Shown: in pieces, positions 1-8,382 of the stretch | How positions within the stretch are numbered: the stretch's first letter is position 1 | Layout: each line of letters starts with the position of its first letter | Origin: an uncultured Dialister sp. | GTDB taxonomy: Bacteria; Bacillota; Negativicutes; Veillonellales; Dialisteraceae | NCBI GenBank assembly: GCA_900543165.1 | Contig: UQQQ01000047.1 | Span: 1 to 15,122 of the forward strand | Direction of reading: 5' to 3' | DNA: 15,122 bases | Program-made: the position numbers and the translations under genes | The notes under the pieces: model-generated | Database searches by the model: none | Told to the model about the DNA's origin: nothing | Seen by the model: the letters and a program-made list of their open reading frames with translations, nothing else

Positions 1-2
1 GA

Positions 3-20
3 GCTCCCCCGATGGGGAGC
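3..20 (-). terminator. possible terminator hairpin after rlmB
   Basis: GCTCCCC (3-9) and GGGGAGC (14-20) form a 7-bp stem with a 4-base loop, about 50 bases after the rlmB stop codon on the minus strand. A U-tract would lie beyond the window edge, so termination cannot be confirmed. Bases 21-71 hold no recognisable gene. A short open frame beginning GTG near 58 on the minus strand runs off the edge but has no convincing ribosome binding site. Confidence 0.35.
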
Positions 21-71
21 CAAGAACGTTCTGCTGCTTAACTTAATAGCATTACTCACGCCGGAGATCTG

Positions 72-932
72 TCACTCACTTCTCTGCTTTGCCGCCTCAT
101 AAATAAGGAGCGCGGCTGCCACTGAGACATTGAGAGAAGAGACTTTCCCTTTCATCGGTATACGGACACAGAAGTCACAGAGCTTTCTTGTGAGGGGCGA
201 GACGCCTTTCCCTTCCGCCCCCATGACGATGACCAAGGGCCCTTTGAGATTGGCATCATAATAGAGGCTTTCCCCATCCATATCCGCGCCCACGACCCAG
301 AAGCCTTTTTCTTTCAGCCCCTCCAGTGTCTGGCGGATGTTTCCCGTCTGGCACACCGGAAGATAGGCGAAGGCTCCGGCCGCTGTCTTCATGGCCGCCG
401 CCGTAACGGGCGGGCTCTTGTGCTTCGGAAGGAGGACAGCCGCCGCGCCCGCGCACTCTGCCGTGCGGACGATGGCGCCCAGATTTCTCACATCTTCCAA
501 GCCATCCAAAAGGATGAGGATGGGATCTTTACCCTCCCAGTCCGAGAGCACCCTGTCAAGATCTGCGTATTCATACGGTTTGAGGAGTGCAGCCGCCCCC
601 TGATGCACGACGCCGCCAGCCATGGCATCCAGTTTGTCTTCCGTGATTTCCAAGACAGGAAGTCCTCTGCTTACAGCTTCTTCTGCTATCCGGGCGAGCC
701 TCTCGTCTTTCCGGCCTTCCTTGATGAAAACCCTGCGCACCCGATCAGCCCGCAGGAATTCCGTGACGCTGTTTCTGCCGAAGGTCATGAGTGAGTCATC
801 TTTTACAGGACGATCTCCCTCACTGCTTCTCCATTTCGGCGGTCTTTTCTTCGTGTGCCGGGCAGAAGGAAACCGGCCTTCCGCCGGTTTCTCTCTCCTC
901 TGGTTTCTATTGCTTTGCTTTTTAGTCTGCAT
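72..932 (-). CDS. rlmB: 23S rRNA (guanosine-2'-O-)-methyltransferase RlmB (SpoU/TrmH family)
   Basis: This is a SAM-dependent SPOUT-fold enzyme; the family methylates the ribose 2'-OH of a conserved guanosine in the 23S rRNA peptidyl-transferase region. The three SpoU motifs are visible in the 286-residue product: RNLGAIVRTAECAGA (motif 1, mid-protein), MGAEGKGV (about 237-244) and IPMKGKVSSLNVSVA (about 258-272), which together build the trefoil-knot SAM site. The first ~48 residues are a basic, low-complexity extension before the substrate-binding domain (LMTFGRNSVTEFLR). I chose the ATG at 932 because GGGAG lies about 8 bases upstream; an in-frame start at 953 has no ribosome binding site. 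The start overlaps the mrnC stop by 11 bases, so it is translationally linked as the last gene of the T-box-controlled cysS operon. A related rRNA or tRNA SpoU enzyme is the only real alternative. Confidence 0.93.
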   Translation of the reverse strand: MQTKKQSNRNQRREKPAEGRFPSARHTKKRPPKWRSSEGDRPVKDDSLMTFGRNSVTEFLRADRVRRVFIKEGRKDERLARIAEEAVSRGLPVLEITEDKLDAMAGGVVHQGAAALLKPYEYADLDRVLSDWEGKDPILILLDGLEDVRNLGAIVRTAECAGAAAVLLPKHKSPPVTAAAMKTAAGAFAYLPVCQTGNIRQTLEGLKEKGFWVVGADMDGESLYYDANLKGPLVIVMGAEGKGVSPLTRKLCDFCVRIPMKGKVSSLNVSVAAALLIYEAAKQRSE

Positions 933-1381
933 GTTGGAATTCTCCCGCCACATACTTCAAGCTTTTCTGGAGGATGAACTGCAGGCGTTCCTCCTCTCCT
1001 GAAAGCTTCAGGTAGCCAAGAAGAGCTTCAAAAGCGGTGGCTTCGCGGTACTCTTCGACAGTCGCGCTCTTCGGCACCGTGCTTGATGTATTTCTTCCCC
1101 GTTTGCACATCTTGAGCTCTCTGTCATTCAGAACCTCGCGGATCTCAAAAAGGATACGGCTCTGCCAGCGTGCCGATACGATTTCCGAAGTCAGCGTCGA
1201 AAGGATCTGCACCTGGTAGATACCGGTGTGGATGAGTGTGTCCCGGATGAAGAGGGACCAGACGACATCTCCCATGTAGGCGAGCGTCAGTGCATCCATA
1301 GAAAAAGCATCCTGCTCCGTGAGGAGCGCAGCCTGCTTTCCCATCTTTTGCACCATCTGTTTTTTCAGAAATAAAACTCTT

Positions 1382-1392
<11 letters not shown>
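922..1392 (-). CDS. mrnC: Mini-ribonuclease III (23S rRNA maturation)
   Basis: Mini-III is a dimeric RNase III-like nuclease without a double-stranded-RNA-binding domain; in Firmicutes it trims 23S rRNA precursor ends. The 156-residue product shows LAYMGDVVW with the catalytic Asp at about 42, the RGRNT...VPKSATVEEYREATAFEALLGYL block with the second acidic residue Glu at about 122, and no C-terminal dsRBD. The family usually starts close to the MDALTLAYMGD segment, so there is an N-terminal extension of ~30 residues if the GTG at 1392 is used. I prefer that GTG because AAGGTGG sits 7 bases upstream. A later ATG before DALTLAYMG has only a weak site. The GTG overlaps the cysS stop by 11 bases and the 3' end overlaps rlmB by 11 bases, matching the conserved cysS-mrnC-rlmB order of Firmicutes. 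Confidence 0.9.
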
Positions 1393-2827
<1,435 letters not shown>

Positions 2828-2870
2828 AAAAGCCTCCTGTTTAATTATATATGTAATTTTTTGAATCGCT

Positions 2871-2935
2871 GCATGACATGAGGAAGCCTGTCATGCCATC
2901 TTCTGATTTTCACGTATAGAAATCAGGGCTTCCTC
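2871..2935 (-). promoter_or_regulatory. competing RNA stems in the cysS 5' leader, downstream of the T-box
   Basis: Read on the minus strand, GAGGAAGCC (2935-2927) can pair perfectly with GGCTTCCTC (2888-2880), enclosing a second hairpin CTGATTT/AAATCAG (2926-2920 with 2909-2903). The intervening GCATGAC (2896-2890) can instead pair with GTCATGC (2877-2871). The two long stems interleave, and the 2-base connector (2879-2878) is too short to span a 9-bp stem, so they should be mutually exclusive. The structure lies between the T-box terminator and the cysS start, with about 43 bases to the ATG and no U-tract. No known riboswitch class was recognised. Confidence 0.5.
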
Positions 2936-2967
2936 CTATGGCGCCCGAAACAGCTCGATGTTTTTGG

Positions 2968-3235
2968 CAAACAAAAACCACCGCCTCACAGAGACGGTGG
3001 CCCGCTATTCCACTCTGTCGGCCGAAGCCGCGCAAAATGTTTTTATCGCAAACACATCACGGAAAAGGATACTTGCGAAAACACTGATCGATCGTAGGAA
3101 CAGTATTTCCTGCTTTCCCCTTTTCAGCTCCCAAATGCATTTCCTTACGAATCACCTGGATAGTTTCACCGGTCCTATCCTCTCTGAAAAGCTTTTCGAA
3201 AGTACTTCTTCTGTTCATCGCCTGCATATGATATT
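2968..3235 (-). promoter_or_regulatory. T-box riboswitch, cysteine specificity, controlling cysS-mrnC-rlmB
   Basis: T-box leaders sense uncharged tRNA and prevent termination. Read on the minus strand, the order is canonical: AGAAGTA (Stem I loop-E/AGTA motif, about 3209-3203), AGAGAG (about 3184-3179), an apical hairpin carrying GGTG, and GGAAATGCATTT, in which TGC (3139-3137) is the specifier codon for Cys. A linker and stem III follow, then the T-box AGAGTGGAATAGCGGG (3016-3001) and the terminator. The tRNA-end-binding bulge is UGGA (3012-3009), complementary to the UCCA end of tRNA-Cys, whose discriminator base is U in bacteria. The core differs from the textbook UGGNACCGCG at two positions (AU for CC). 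The specifier and the bulge agree independently on cysteine. Confidence 0.92.
2970..3000 (-). terminator. T-box intrinsic terminator of cysS leader
   Basis: On the minus strand CCACCG-CTC pairs with GAG-CGGTGG (3000-2978), giving a strong near-perfect stem followed by TTTTTGTTT (2977-2969). It begins directly after the T-box sequence, so the T-box bases and the terminator compete, as expected for a tRNA-controlled attenuator. Confidence 0.92.
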
Positions 3236-3454
3236 GACAAATGAAGCATCTACAGCTGACCTGGCTTTTGACCCCACACTCGCCTGCTGGAGCTTTAGCT
3301 ACCCGGCGCTCGCCTCTCACAACTCACTCTCTCGGTTTTCCCGGCAGGACTTACTTCTAAACCGCACCATGCTCAGCAACCCTTTTGACTGCGTTACGTG
3401 GATCGTTTTGGCTGCGACTGCCATCGACTTTCAGCCACAGACCTGTGATGCTTA
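3236..3454 (-). other. unexplained transcribed leader upstream of the Cys T-box
   Basis: If the promoter at 3461-3490 is used, about 210 bases are transcribed before the Cys T-box. They contain paired segments, for example GTGGCTG...GCAGCC...CCAC near the 5' end, TTTAG/CTAAA, and CCTGC/GCAGG. They also contain AGAAGTA (3358-3352) followed 19 bases later by AGAGAG (3332-3327). That is the order and nearly the spacing (17) of the Stem I motifs in the Cys T-box, but I see no GGTG apical motif, clear specifier, T-box core or terminator. It may be a decayed or atypical tandem T-box, or an unrelated structured RNA. There is no convincing protein-coding frame. Confidence 0.4.
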
Positions 3455-3460
3455 TTGATT

Positions 3461-3490
3461 ATTATAGATGGAATAGGGATATTCTGTCAA
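3461..3490 (-). promoter_or_regulatory. consensus sigma-A promoter of the cysS operon
   Basis: On the minus strand TTGACA (3490-3485) and TATAAT (3466-3461) are both perfect hexamers with an 18-base spacer. Transcription would start near 3454, about 630 bases before the cysS ATG, leaving room for the long leader. Confidence 0.85.
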
Positions 3491-3499
3491 GGGGATTTC

Positions 3500-3545
3500 G
3501 TGACTAGTGACTAGTGACTGGTGACTAGTAGCTAGGGATTAGGAG
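3500..3545. repeat. heptamer-period tandem array
   Basis: The units run GTGACTA, GTGACTA, GTGACTG, GTGACTA, GTAGCTA, GGGATTA, then GGAG: six consecutive 7-base units drifting in sequence but not in phase. Related arrays lie at 5274, 8476 and 13470. Bases 3546-3640 follow and contain a short imperfect palindrome ATCTC...GAGAT (3598-3619) of the 'CTCGAGATGACG' type, but no gene. Confidence 0.8.
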
Positions 3546-3640
3546 AAAGCGGTGATTGAAATAGCGCAGTTGGTACACTGACCGTTCTGCAAGGAAGATC
3601 TCTCGGCTACGCTCGAGATGACGACGACGCGAAACGCTAT

Positions 3641-3752
3641 CAAAATTCTGCGGCGCTTCATTATTATTTGCACCGCACCACCATTTCTCATTTCGCATTT
3701 CGCATTCAAGCAGAACCAAAGGACGGCACTTCCTCGGGGCTAACCCTGTAAC
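3641..3752. repeat. intergenic composite repeat, copy 1
   Basis: The modules in order are a GCGGCGC...GCACCGC hairpin (3650-3656 with 3670-3676, one mismatch), a heptamer array of the CATTTCG type (3681-3708), and the GGACGGCAC...GGGCTAACCC module (3721-3745). The same order recurs in the gaps downstream of cdaR and of sdaAB and in the gap upstream of queG. Confidence 0.7.
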
Positions 3753-3835
3753 TTAAGGAAACGCTGATTAAATCGCAGAGTCAGATTCTACAAGAATTTT
3801 TATACATGACTTCGTCATAGCCTTCCTTAAATAGC
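3753..3835. repeat. half-copy of the MITE-like inverted-repeat element
   Basis: This starts with TTAAGGAAACGCTGATTAAA and matches the first half of the full elements at 9395 and 12042 (the latter read on the minus strand), ending at ATAGC, which is the centre of symmetry of the full element. It directly abuts the glmM stop codon at 3836. No rho-independent terminator for glmM is evident in this gap. Confidence 0.75.
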
Positions 3836-5185
3836 TTAGTTATTTTCCACTCCGAGCTCATGCTCTACGACGGAAGCAATGTCATCAATGATGCGTTCAA
3901 GCTGGTTGATTTCCTTGCCTTCGCCCATGACACGGATGAGCGGCTCCGTGCCGGATGCACGGACAAGGATGCGGCCATCGCTTCCGAGTTCTTCTTCCGC
4001 AGCGCGGATGGAGTCACGAATGAGTTCATTGTCTTCCCAGCCATTCTTGCTGTAGACCTCGACATTTTTCAGGATCTGTGGATATGTGACCATGAGGTGA
4101 TTGAGCTCAGACATGGTCTTTCCGGATTCGCGCAGAACTGTCAGCGTCTGCACCGCAGTGATGAGGCCGTCGCCTGTCGTATTGAATTCAGGGAAAATGA
4201 TATGGCCGGACTGCTCACCGCCGATGGAGTAGTCATGCTTCAGCATTTCCTCAAGAACATAGCGGTCGCCCACCTGCGTGGATACCGTCTGACAGCCGTT
4301 TTCCTTCAGTGCTTTGCCAAAGCCAAGATTGCTCATGACCGTACCGACGACCATATTCTCATGGAGACGTCCTTCTTTCTTCATCTGGAGGGCATTGATG
4401 AGAATCAGATGGTCACCGTCCATGACCTGTCCCTTTTCATCGACGAAGAGACAACGGTCTGCATCACCGTCATTGGCGATGCCGCAGTCGGCACCAAGCT
4501 CCAGAACTTTCTTCTGCAGTGTCTCGATATGCGTGGAGCCACAACCGTTATTGATATTCACACCATTTGGTTCATGGAAGATCGCGGTGACTTCCGCCCC
4601 GAGTTCTTTGAGCATCGCGGGCAGGAAATCACTCGCTGCGCCATTCGCAGAGTCCGTCACGATCTTGAGCCCTTTGAAATCGCCCTGCACCGTCGAGAGG
4701 ACATGTGCTCTGTACTTATCAGCCAGCTCAGCGCGATGCGAAATCACGCCGATCTTATCCCCGGTCGGACGCGGGATCTCTTCATCATGGCGAAGGATAT
4801 TTTCGATATCTTCCTCAGTCTGGTCTGGCAGTTTATAGCCATTTTTATCAAAGAACTTGATTCCATTATCCGGGAATGGATTGTGCGAAGCAGAAATCAT
4901 GACGCCGGCATCATAGCCTTCCGTGCGGGTGAGGTACGCAATGCCCGGTGTCGGAATGACGCCGGCAAGATCGACATCGACGCCAGACGCACAAAGACCG
5001 GCAGAAAGAGCCGCCGTCAGCATGGAGCCGGAAATGCGGGTATCCATACCGATCAGGAAGCGATGCTTGCCGCTTGCCTTGCAGAAGTACGTGCCTGCCG
5101 CGCGTCCGAGCTGGTACGCCAGCTCCGGCATCAATGTGGAATTGACCAGTCCACGCACACCATCGGTACCAAATAATGTAACCAT
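3836..5185 (-). CDS. glmM: phosphoglucosamine mutase
   Basis: GlmM converts glucosamine-6-phosphate to glucosamine-1-phosphate, the step leading to UDP-GlcNAc for peptidoglycan and, in diderms, lipid A. The product is 449 residues, the family length. All four functional loops are present: the phosphoserine loop MISASHNPFPDNG (Ser100), the metal loop DGDADRC, the sugar-binding loop GGEQSGH and the phosphate-binding loop RASGTEPLIRVMGE. The ATG at 5185 is preceded by GGGAGG seven bases upstream and gives the canonical MVTLFGTDGVRG start. It closes the cdaA-cdaR-glmM cluster, in which GlmM is known in other Firmicutes to bind and inhibit CdaA. A 248-base gap with a repeat and its own promoter-like site separates it from cdaR, so part of its expression may be independent. 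Confidence 0.97.
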   Translation of the reverse strand: MVTLFGTDGVRGLVNSTLMPELAYQLGRAAGTYFCKASGKHRFLIGMDTRISGSMLTAALSAGLCASGVDVDLAGVIPTPGIAYLTRTEGYDAGVMISASHNPFPDNGIKFFDKNGYKLPDQTEEDIENILRHDEEIPRPTGDKIGVISHRAELADKYRAHVLSTVQGDFKGLKIVTDSANGAASDFLPAMLKELGAEVTAIFHEPNGVNINNGCGSTHIETLQKKVLELGADCGIANDGDADRCLFVDEKGQVMDGDHLILINALQMKKEGRLHENMVVGTVMSNLGFGKALKENGCQTVSTQVGDRYVLEEMLKHDYSIGGEQSGHIIFPEFNTTGDGLITAVQTLTVLRESGKTMSELNHLMVTYPQILKNVEVYSKNGWEDNELIRDSIRAAEEELGSDGRILVRASGTEPLIRVMGEGKEINQLERIIDDIASVVEHELGVENN

Positions 5186-5221
5186 TTTATTTCCTCCCAA
5201 AAATTTCTAGATAACTTCCGT

Positions 5222-5250
5222 ATTCTACCGCGAAGGGGGCATTTCGTCAA
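5222..5250 (-). promoter_or_regulatory. glmM: promoter-like site for glmM
   Basis: On the minus strand TTGACG (5250-5245) and TAGAAT (5227-5222) are each 5/6 matches to consensus with a 17-base spacer. They lie between the intergenic repeat and the glmM ribosome binding site. This would let glmM be transcribed separately from cdaA-cdaR. Confidence 0.65.
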
Positions 5251-5273
5251 CTGGATGGGGTTGGGGATTATAA

Positions 5274-5433
5274 GTGGTCAGTGACTAGTGACTTAAATGC
5301 CACCTTCGGACATCGCCCTATTTTTTATACTCCGCGGCGCTTCAGACTTTTTATGCGCCGCACCAACACTCCTAACGGGCGAGCAGAGCTTTTATCCCTA
5401 ATCAAGGGACGGCACGCCCCACGGGCTACCCTT
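5274..5433. repeat. intergenic composite repeat, copy 2
   Basis: The modules in order are heptamers GTGGTCA, GTGACTA, GTGACTT (5274-5294); AAATGCC...TTCGGACATCGCCC; the perfect hairpin GCGGCGC/GCGCCGC (5334-5340 with 5355-5361, 14-base loop); a short ACTCCTAAC remnant; and GGGACGGCACGCCCCACGGG (5406-5425) continuing through CTACCC. The module ends within three bases of the cdaR stop codon. Confidence 0.75.
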
Positions 5434-6354
5434 TTAGTCCTTCTCTATTTCCACAACTACCGTCGTCTGTCCGACGGTGATACTGCCGCCCGTGGGCTTC
5501 GGGATGGTCACGGTTTTCCGGATCGTATCGCTGGCTCCCGTGACATCGATAGGATCAAGACTCAGTACACTGTTTTTTTCAAAGTAACTGATCGGCGCAG
5601 TCAGTGTAGCAACGGGCGGATTGATGGTGATCTTCCCCACCTTGTATCCTTTGGCCGGTTCACCTGTCGTTTCCACCTTCATGGGCAGGTTGCCGATCTT
5701 TGTTTCCTCTTTCATCTTTACATTGATGCGGACTTGGCTCGGCATCACATCAAGACCGGTGACGGTATTGCCATCTGCATCGAGTACATTCACACTGTCA
5801 AATTCGACAAAGTTCTTGTCCTTGCCGGATACATTGACAGAGACCACGGCGCGGTCTGCCTCTGCGATCTTGGAAGCGCTTCCTGCGATCGTGATGGTAT
5901 CCGGTGTCGCTTTGTGGCTTTCGACCGAGAAATTCACATCCGGCGTGCCAAAGACTTCAATCACGGCAGGGAGTGTCTTCACGGCATAGGTATCGATATT
6001 GAGGTCAAAATACTCCGGTGTGACAGAGATGACGGATTGATCCCCCGGTACGGAAATATGGATCTTTGTATTCGGGAAATCGCCATCGGTAAGACCGGAA
6101 AGGTCCACATAGGCTTTGATGTTATCCGAACGCATGTAGACCATATCGCTCCTCGGCATGCGGATCTTTGCCTTGACTTTGAGAGGCACATTGGTCGCCA
6201 CCAGCGAACGATCCAGATTTCTGACTTCCACAGGGACCGTGTAGGTATTCTCCACCATCGGATTCTGTTCATTCATCACGTACACCCAAAGGGCGCAGGC
6301 TGCGATCAGACAGAAGATTTTGGGCAGCCACCACTCATGTTTGGCAAATCTCAT
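5434..6354 (-). CDS. cdaR: CdaR, YbbR-domain regulator of the c-di-AMP synthase
   Basis: CdaR is a membrane-anchored extracytoplasmic protein that binds CdaA and modulates its activity. The product is 306 residues: a short cytoplasmic start (MRFAKHEWW), one transmembrane segment at about 10-27 (LPKIFCLIAACALWVYV), then about three consecutive YbbR beta-rich repeats of 80-90 residues with recurring V-x-V-x-G/P patterns. It ends at EIEKD without further membrane segments. I chose the ATG at 6354 because it overlaps the cdaA stop as ATGA, has GGAG nine bases upstream, and starts at the conserved position; an in-frame ATG at 6369 lacks a ribosome binding site. It is translationally coupled to cdaA. 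Its sequence is much less conserved than its partner's, so the assignment rests on the YbbR pattern plus context. Confidence 0.93.
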   Translation of the reverse strand: MRFAKHEWWLPKIFCLIAACALWVYVMNEQNPMVENTYTVPVEVRNLDRSLVATNVPLKVKAKIRMPRSDMVYMRSDNIKAYVDLSGLTDGDFPNTKIHISVPGDQSVISVTPEYFDLNIDTYAVKTLPAVIEVFGTPDVNFSVESHKATPDTITIAGSASKIAEADRAVVSVNVSGKDKNFVEFDSVNVLDADGNTVTGLDVMPSQVRINVKMKEETKIGNLPMKVETTGEPAKGYKVGKITINPPVATLTAPISYFEKNSVLSLDPIDVTGASDTIRKTVTIPKPTGGSITVGQTTVVVEIEKD

Positions 6355-7175
6355 TTCAGGGGGCTCCATTTCTGTAATACATCACTGACATTCTTCGGCT
6401 TACCCTGCATCAGGTAGTTGCGAAGGATATTTCTAAGGCTCTCTGCATCCTGCCCGCGATAAATATGTCCGCCGTAGGTGTAGGATACGATACCTGTCTC
6501 TTCGCTGACGACGACCACTACACAGTCTGCCTGTTCACTCATCCCGATAGCCGCTCTATGGCGGGTACCAAGCTCGGAAGAAAGGCTGTGATCACGCGTC
6601 AGCGGAAGCAGACAGCCTGCCGCCATGACACGGTTCTCTCGGATGATGACCGCGCCATCGTGCAGCGGGGTATTCACGATGAAAATATTCCCCAAAAGCT
6701 CCTTGGACACCAGACCCTCGATGCGGATTCCTGTATCAATGCGGTCATCAAGACCGACGCTTCTCTCGAAAACGATAAGGGCGCCGATCTTATTCGCAGA
6801 CATGACCATGGCTGCATCGGCGACATCATCGATCACATGATCCCACTCGATCTCATTCATCATGCGGGAGGAAACATAGAATTTCCCGCGGCCGATCTGC
6901 TCCAGCGCCCGGCGCAGCTCCGGCTGAAAAACGACCGGAAATGCGACGATGAGGACAGTCATCAGTTTATCCAGAATCCAGCTGACTGCATGCAGCTGCA
7001 GCCATCCCGCCAGCACGGTAAAAAGCCCGAGAAATACCAGCCCCTTCAGAAGAGCTGTCGCTCGGGTATCCCGGATCAGGATGTAAATACGGTATAAGAA
7101 AAAAGCGACTACCAGGATGTCCAGCACATCCCAAAGCCGCATGGTCATAAAGAGTCCCTGTATCTGACTTGACAT
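6351..7175 (-). CDS. cdaA: diadenylate cyclase CdaA (DisA_N domain)
   Basis: CdaA makes c-di-AMP from two ATP at the membrane; the messenger controls potassium/osmolyte transport and cell-wall homeostasis. The 274-residue product matches the usual ~273. There are three transmembrane helices at about 17-34, 42-60 and 66-84, then the cyclase domain with the DGA motif (173-175, in NTPLHDGAVII) and the RHR motif (205-207, in GTRHRAAIGMSE), both needed for catalysis. I chose the ATG at 7175 because GAGG lies 7 bases upstream and the protein begins as the family does; the open frame extends to 7283 without a ribosome binding site. It overlaps cdaR by 4 bases. Confidence 0.96.
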   Translation of the reverse strand: MSSQIQGLFMTMRLWDVLDILVVAFFLYRIYILIRDTRATALLKGLVFLGLFTVLAGWLQLHAVSWILDKLMTVLIVAFPVVFQPELRRALEQIGRGKFYVSSRMMNEIEWDHVIDDVADAAMVMSANKIGALIVFERSVGLDDRIDTGIRIEGLVSKELLGNIFIVNTPLHDGAVIIRENRVMAAGCLLPLTRDHSLSSELGTRHRAAIGMSEQADCVVVVVSEETGIVSYTYGGHIYRGQDAESLRNILRNYLMQGKPKNVSDVLQKWSPLK

Positions 7176-7260
7176 AGTAGTACCTCGTGAAAATAAGCAA
7201 AGCGATATTCTTCGGGCAATCCTGCCTTTATAAACAATTTTTTCAGGCTTGCATGGCCTC

Positions 7261-7289
7261 ATTTTATCATGAATCACTGCCAATGAAAA
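7261..7289 (-). promoter_or_regulatory. candidate promoter of cdaA-cdaR
   Basis: On the minus strand TTTTCA (7289-7284, 4/6) and TAAAAT (7266-7261, 5/6) are spaced by 17 bases, just after the sdaAA terminator hairpin and about 85 bases before the cdaA start. It is plausible because a terminator immediately upstream demands a new promoter here. Confidence 0.45.
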
Positions 7290-7315
7290 GAGGAATCCGA
7301 CGCCCGGACTCCTCT
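7285..7315 (-). terminator. rho-independent terminator after sdaAA
   Basis: On the minus strand AGAGGA-TCC pairs with GGA-TCCTCT (7315-7289, one internal mismatch, 7-base loop) and is followed by a short TTTTC run. It lies about 45 bases after the sdaAA stop codon. Confidence 0.65.
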
Positions 7316-7360
7316 TATTGACACGCTCCCATCGCTGCCCATCAGGGGGAACGCGAGTGC

Positions 7361-8245
7361 TCAGCCAAAATGTTTCGCTTTTTCATCGAGCTTCGCTTGG
7401 ATACGCTTACCGGTTTCTGTCATAGCAAGACCGGCGCGGCTGGTTTCCTTGAGTTCGACAGGAAGTCTGCGCCCGACATCTGCCATGGCCGAGATGACTT
7501 CATCCGCAGGAATGGCACTTTGAACCCCATTCATGACCATTTCCACCGCAACCAGAGCGTGGACAGCATGGAACGCATTCCGCTTCACGCAGGGGACTTC
7601 GACAAGCCCGCCGACAGGATCGCAGACAAGGCCCAGGATATTTTTCAGAGCGAGTGCGAAGGCATCCGCCATCTGTGCATTCGTCCCGCCCAAAAGGTCC
7701 ACGGCCGCCGCTGCCGCCATCGCAGTCGCAGTGCCGCATTCAGCCTGGCAGCCTCCGACCGCCCCTGCGATCGATGCCTTCTCTGCCACAACCTTACCGA
7801 TCGCGCCCGCTGTAAAAAGTGCGCGTGTCATATCATTCATGGTGGCATTCACTTCTTCCGAGACCGCAGCCAGCACCGAAGGCAGAATGCCGCAGGAGCC
7901 TGCCGTAGGGCACGCCACGATGCGATACATCTTGGCATTCGCTTCCGCTGTCGCAACGGCATATGCCGCCGCGCGCTGACAGACCGGAGAGAGGAACCAC
8001 ATCTTGCCTTGGAAGATGCGGTTGGCATCGCCTCCGACGAGGCCGCTCGAAGACTTCGCCGTATCGGACAGTCCTTCTTGGATCGACTGCCGGAAAATGG
8101 GGATCATATTTTTCATACGTTCCCAGACGTCCTCAAAAGACTTTCCGCTCTCCTCTGCCTCTGCGCGGCAGGCGAGTTCCCCCGGAGCACAGTGCGCCGC
8201 ATCAGCAGCAGCAAATAATTCAGATAATGTATGGTAAGTAAGCAT
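7361..8245 (-). CDS. sdaAA: L-serine dehydratase, iron-sulfur-dependent, alpha subunit
   Basis: This is the catalytic subunit that deaminates L-serine to pyruvate and ammonia with an oxygen-sensitive [4Fe-4S] cluster rather than PLP. The 294-residue product carries conserved cysteine blocks: ACPTAGSCG (Cys112, Cys118), GGCQAECG (Cys166, Cys170) and VCDPVGG...VPC (Cys208, Cys219), the family's cluster and active-site region. SSSGLVGGDA and the glycine/alanine-rich core are typical. I chose the ATG at 8245 because AAGGAGA lies upstream at a good distance; the frame stays open to 8353 but there it runs through repeats and lacks a ribosome binding site. Its partner sdaAB lies upstream on the same strand. 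A terminator follows. An oxygen-sensitive enzyme of this type fits an anaerobe. Confidence 0.95.
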   Translation of the reverse strand: MLTYHTLSELFAAADAAHCAPGELACRAEAEESGKSFEDVWERMKNMIPIFRQSIQEGLSDTAKSSSGLVGGDANRIFQGKMWFLSPVCQRAAAYAVATAEANAKMYRIVACPTAGSCGILPSVLAAVSEEVNATMNDMTRALFTAGAIGKVVAEKASIAGAVGGCQAECGTATAMAAAAAVDLLGGTNAQMADAFALALKNILGLVCDPVGGLVEVPCVKRNAFHAVHALVAVEMVMNGVQSAIPADEVISAMADVGRRLPVELKETSRAGLAMTETGKRIQAKLDEKAKHFG

Positions 8246-8299
8246 GGTCGTCTCCTTGGAATAAGTAGCTGTTGATTCAATAGGTTCTGAAGGGAGGGC

Positions 8300-8334
8300 A
8301 GGTTTAGGGTTCAGGTTGATGAGTTCAGGGTTGT
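8300..8334. repeat. heptamer-period tandem array
   Basis: The units are AGGTTTA, GGGTTCA, GGTTGAT, GAGTTCA and GGGTTGT, five in phase, ending exactly at the hairpin that starts at 8335. The reverse complement resembles the CCTGAAC-type array at 13943. Confidence 0.65.
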
Positions 8335-8379
8335 GGTGGCAGCTTCGCTGCAAAATATATTTGCGGCGAAGCCGCCACC
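8335..8379. repeat. 20-bp-stem hairpin between sdaAB and sdaAA
   Basis: The arms 8335-8354 and 8360-8379 pair with only two mismatches around an ATATA loop. The 3' arm's GGCGAAGCCGCCACC is also found at 13661-13675. No U-tract follows on the minus strand, so it is not an obvious terminator; it could affect mRNA stability between the two sda genes. Confidence 0.75.
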
Positions 8380-8382
8380 TTC

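Noticed and set aside
3236..3454. RNase P RNA (segment GAAGTAAGTCC resembles the conserved GAGGAAAGTCC)
   Set aside because: The transcribed segment is only about 210 bases, lacks the other conserved blocks of RNase P RNA, and leads directly into the T-box.
2958..3458. A 166-codon plus-strand open frame between cysS and the repeat region
   Set aside because: It runs antisense through the T-box, terminator and leader, has no ribosome binding site, and its codons simply reflect the structured RNA on the other strand.
3500..3545. CRISPR array
   Set aside because: The repeats are 7-base tandem units without unique spacers, and there are no cas genes.
3551..3580. tRNA-like D-arm wording (TAGCGCAGTTGGTA)
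   Set aside because: No matching acceptor stem, anticodon arm or TTCGA T-loop could be found nearby, so it is not a tRNA and is too short to call a remnant.
3860..5176. A 438-codon plus-strand open frame opposite glmM
   Set aside because: It is a shadow of the well-supported glmM frame; composition is rich in Arg/His/Ile as expected for antisense reading and there is no ribosome binding site.
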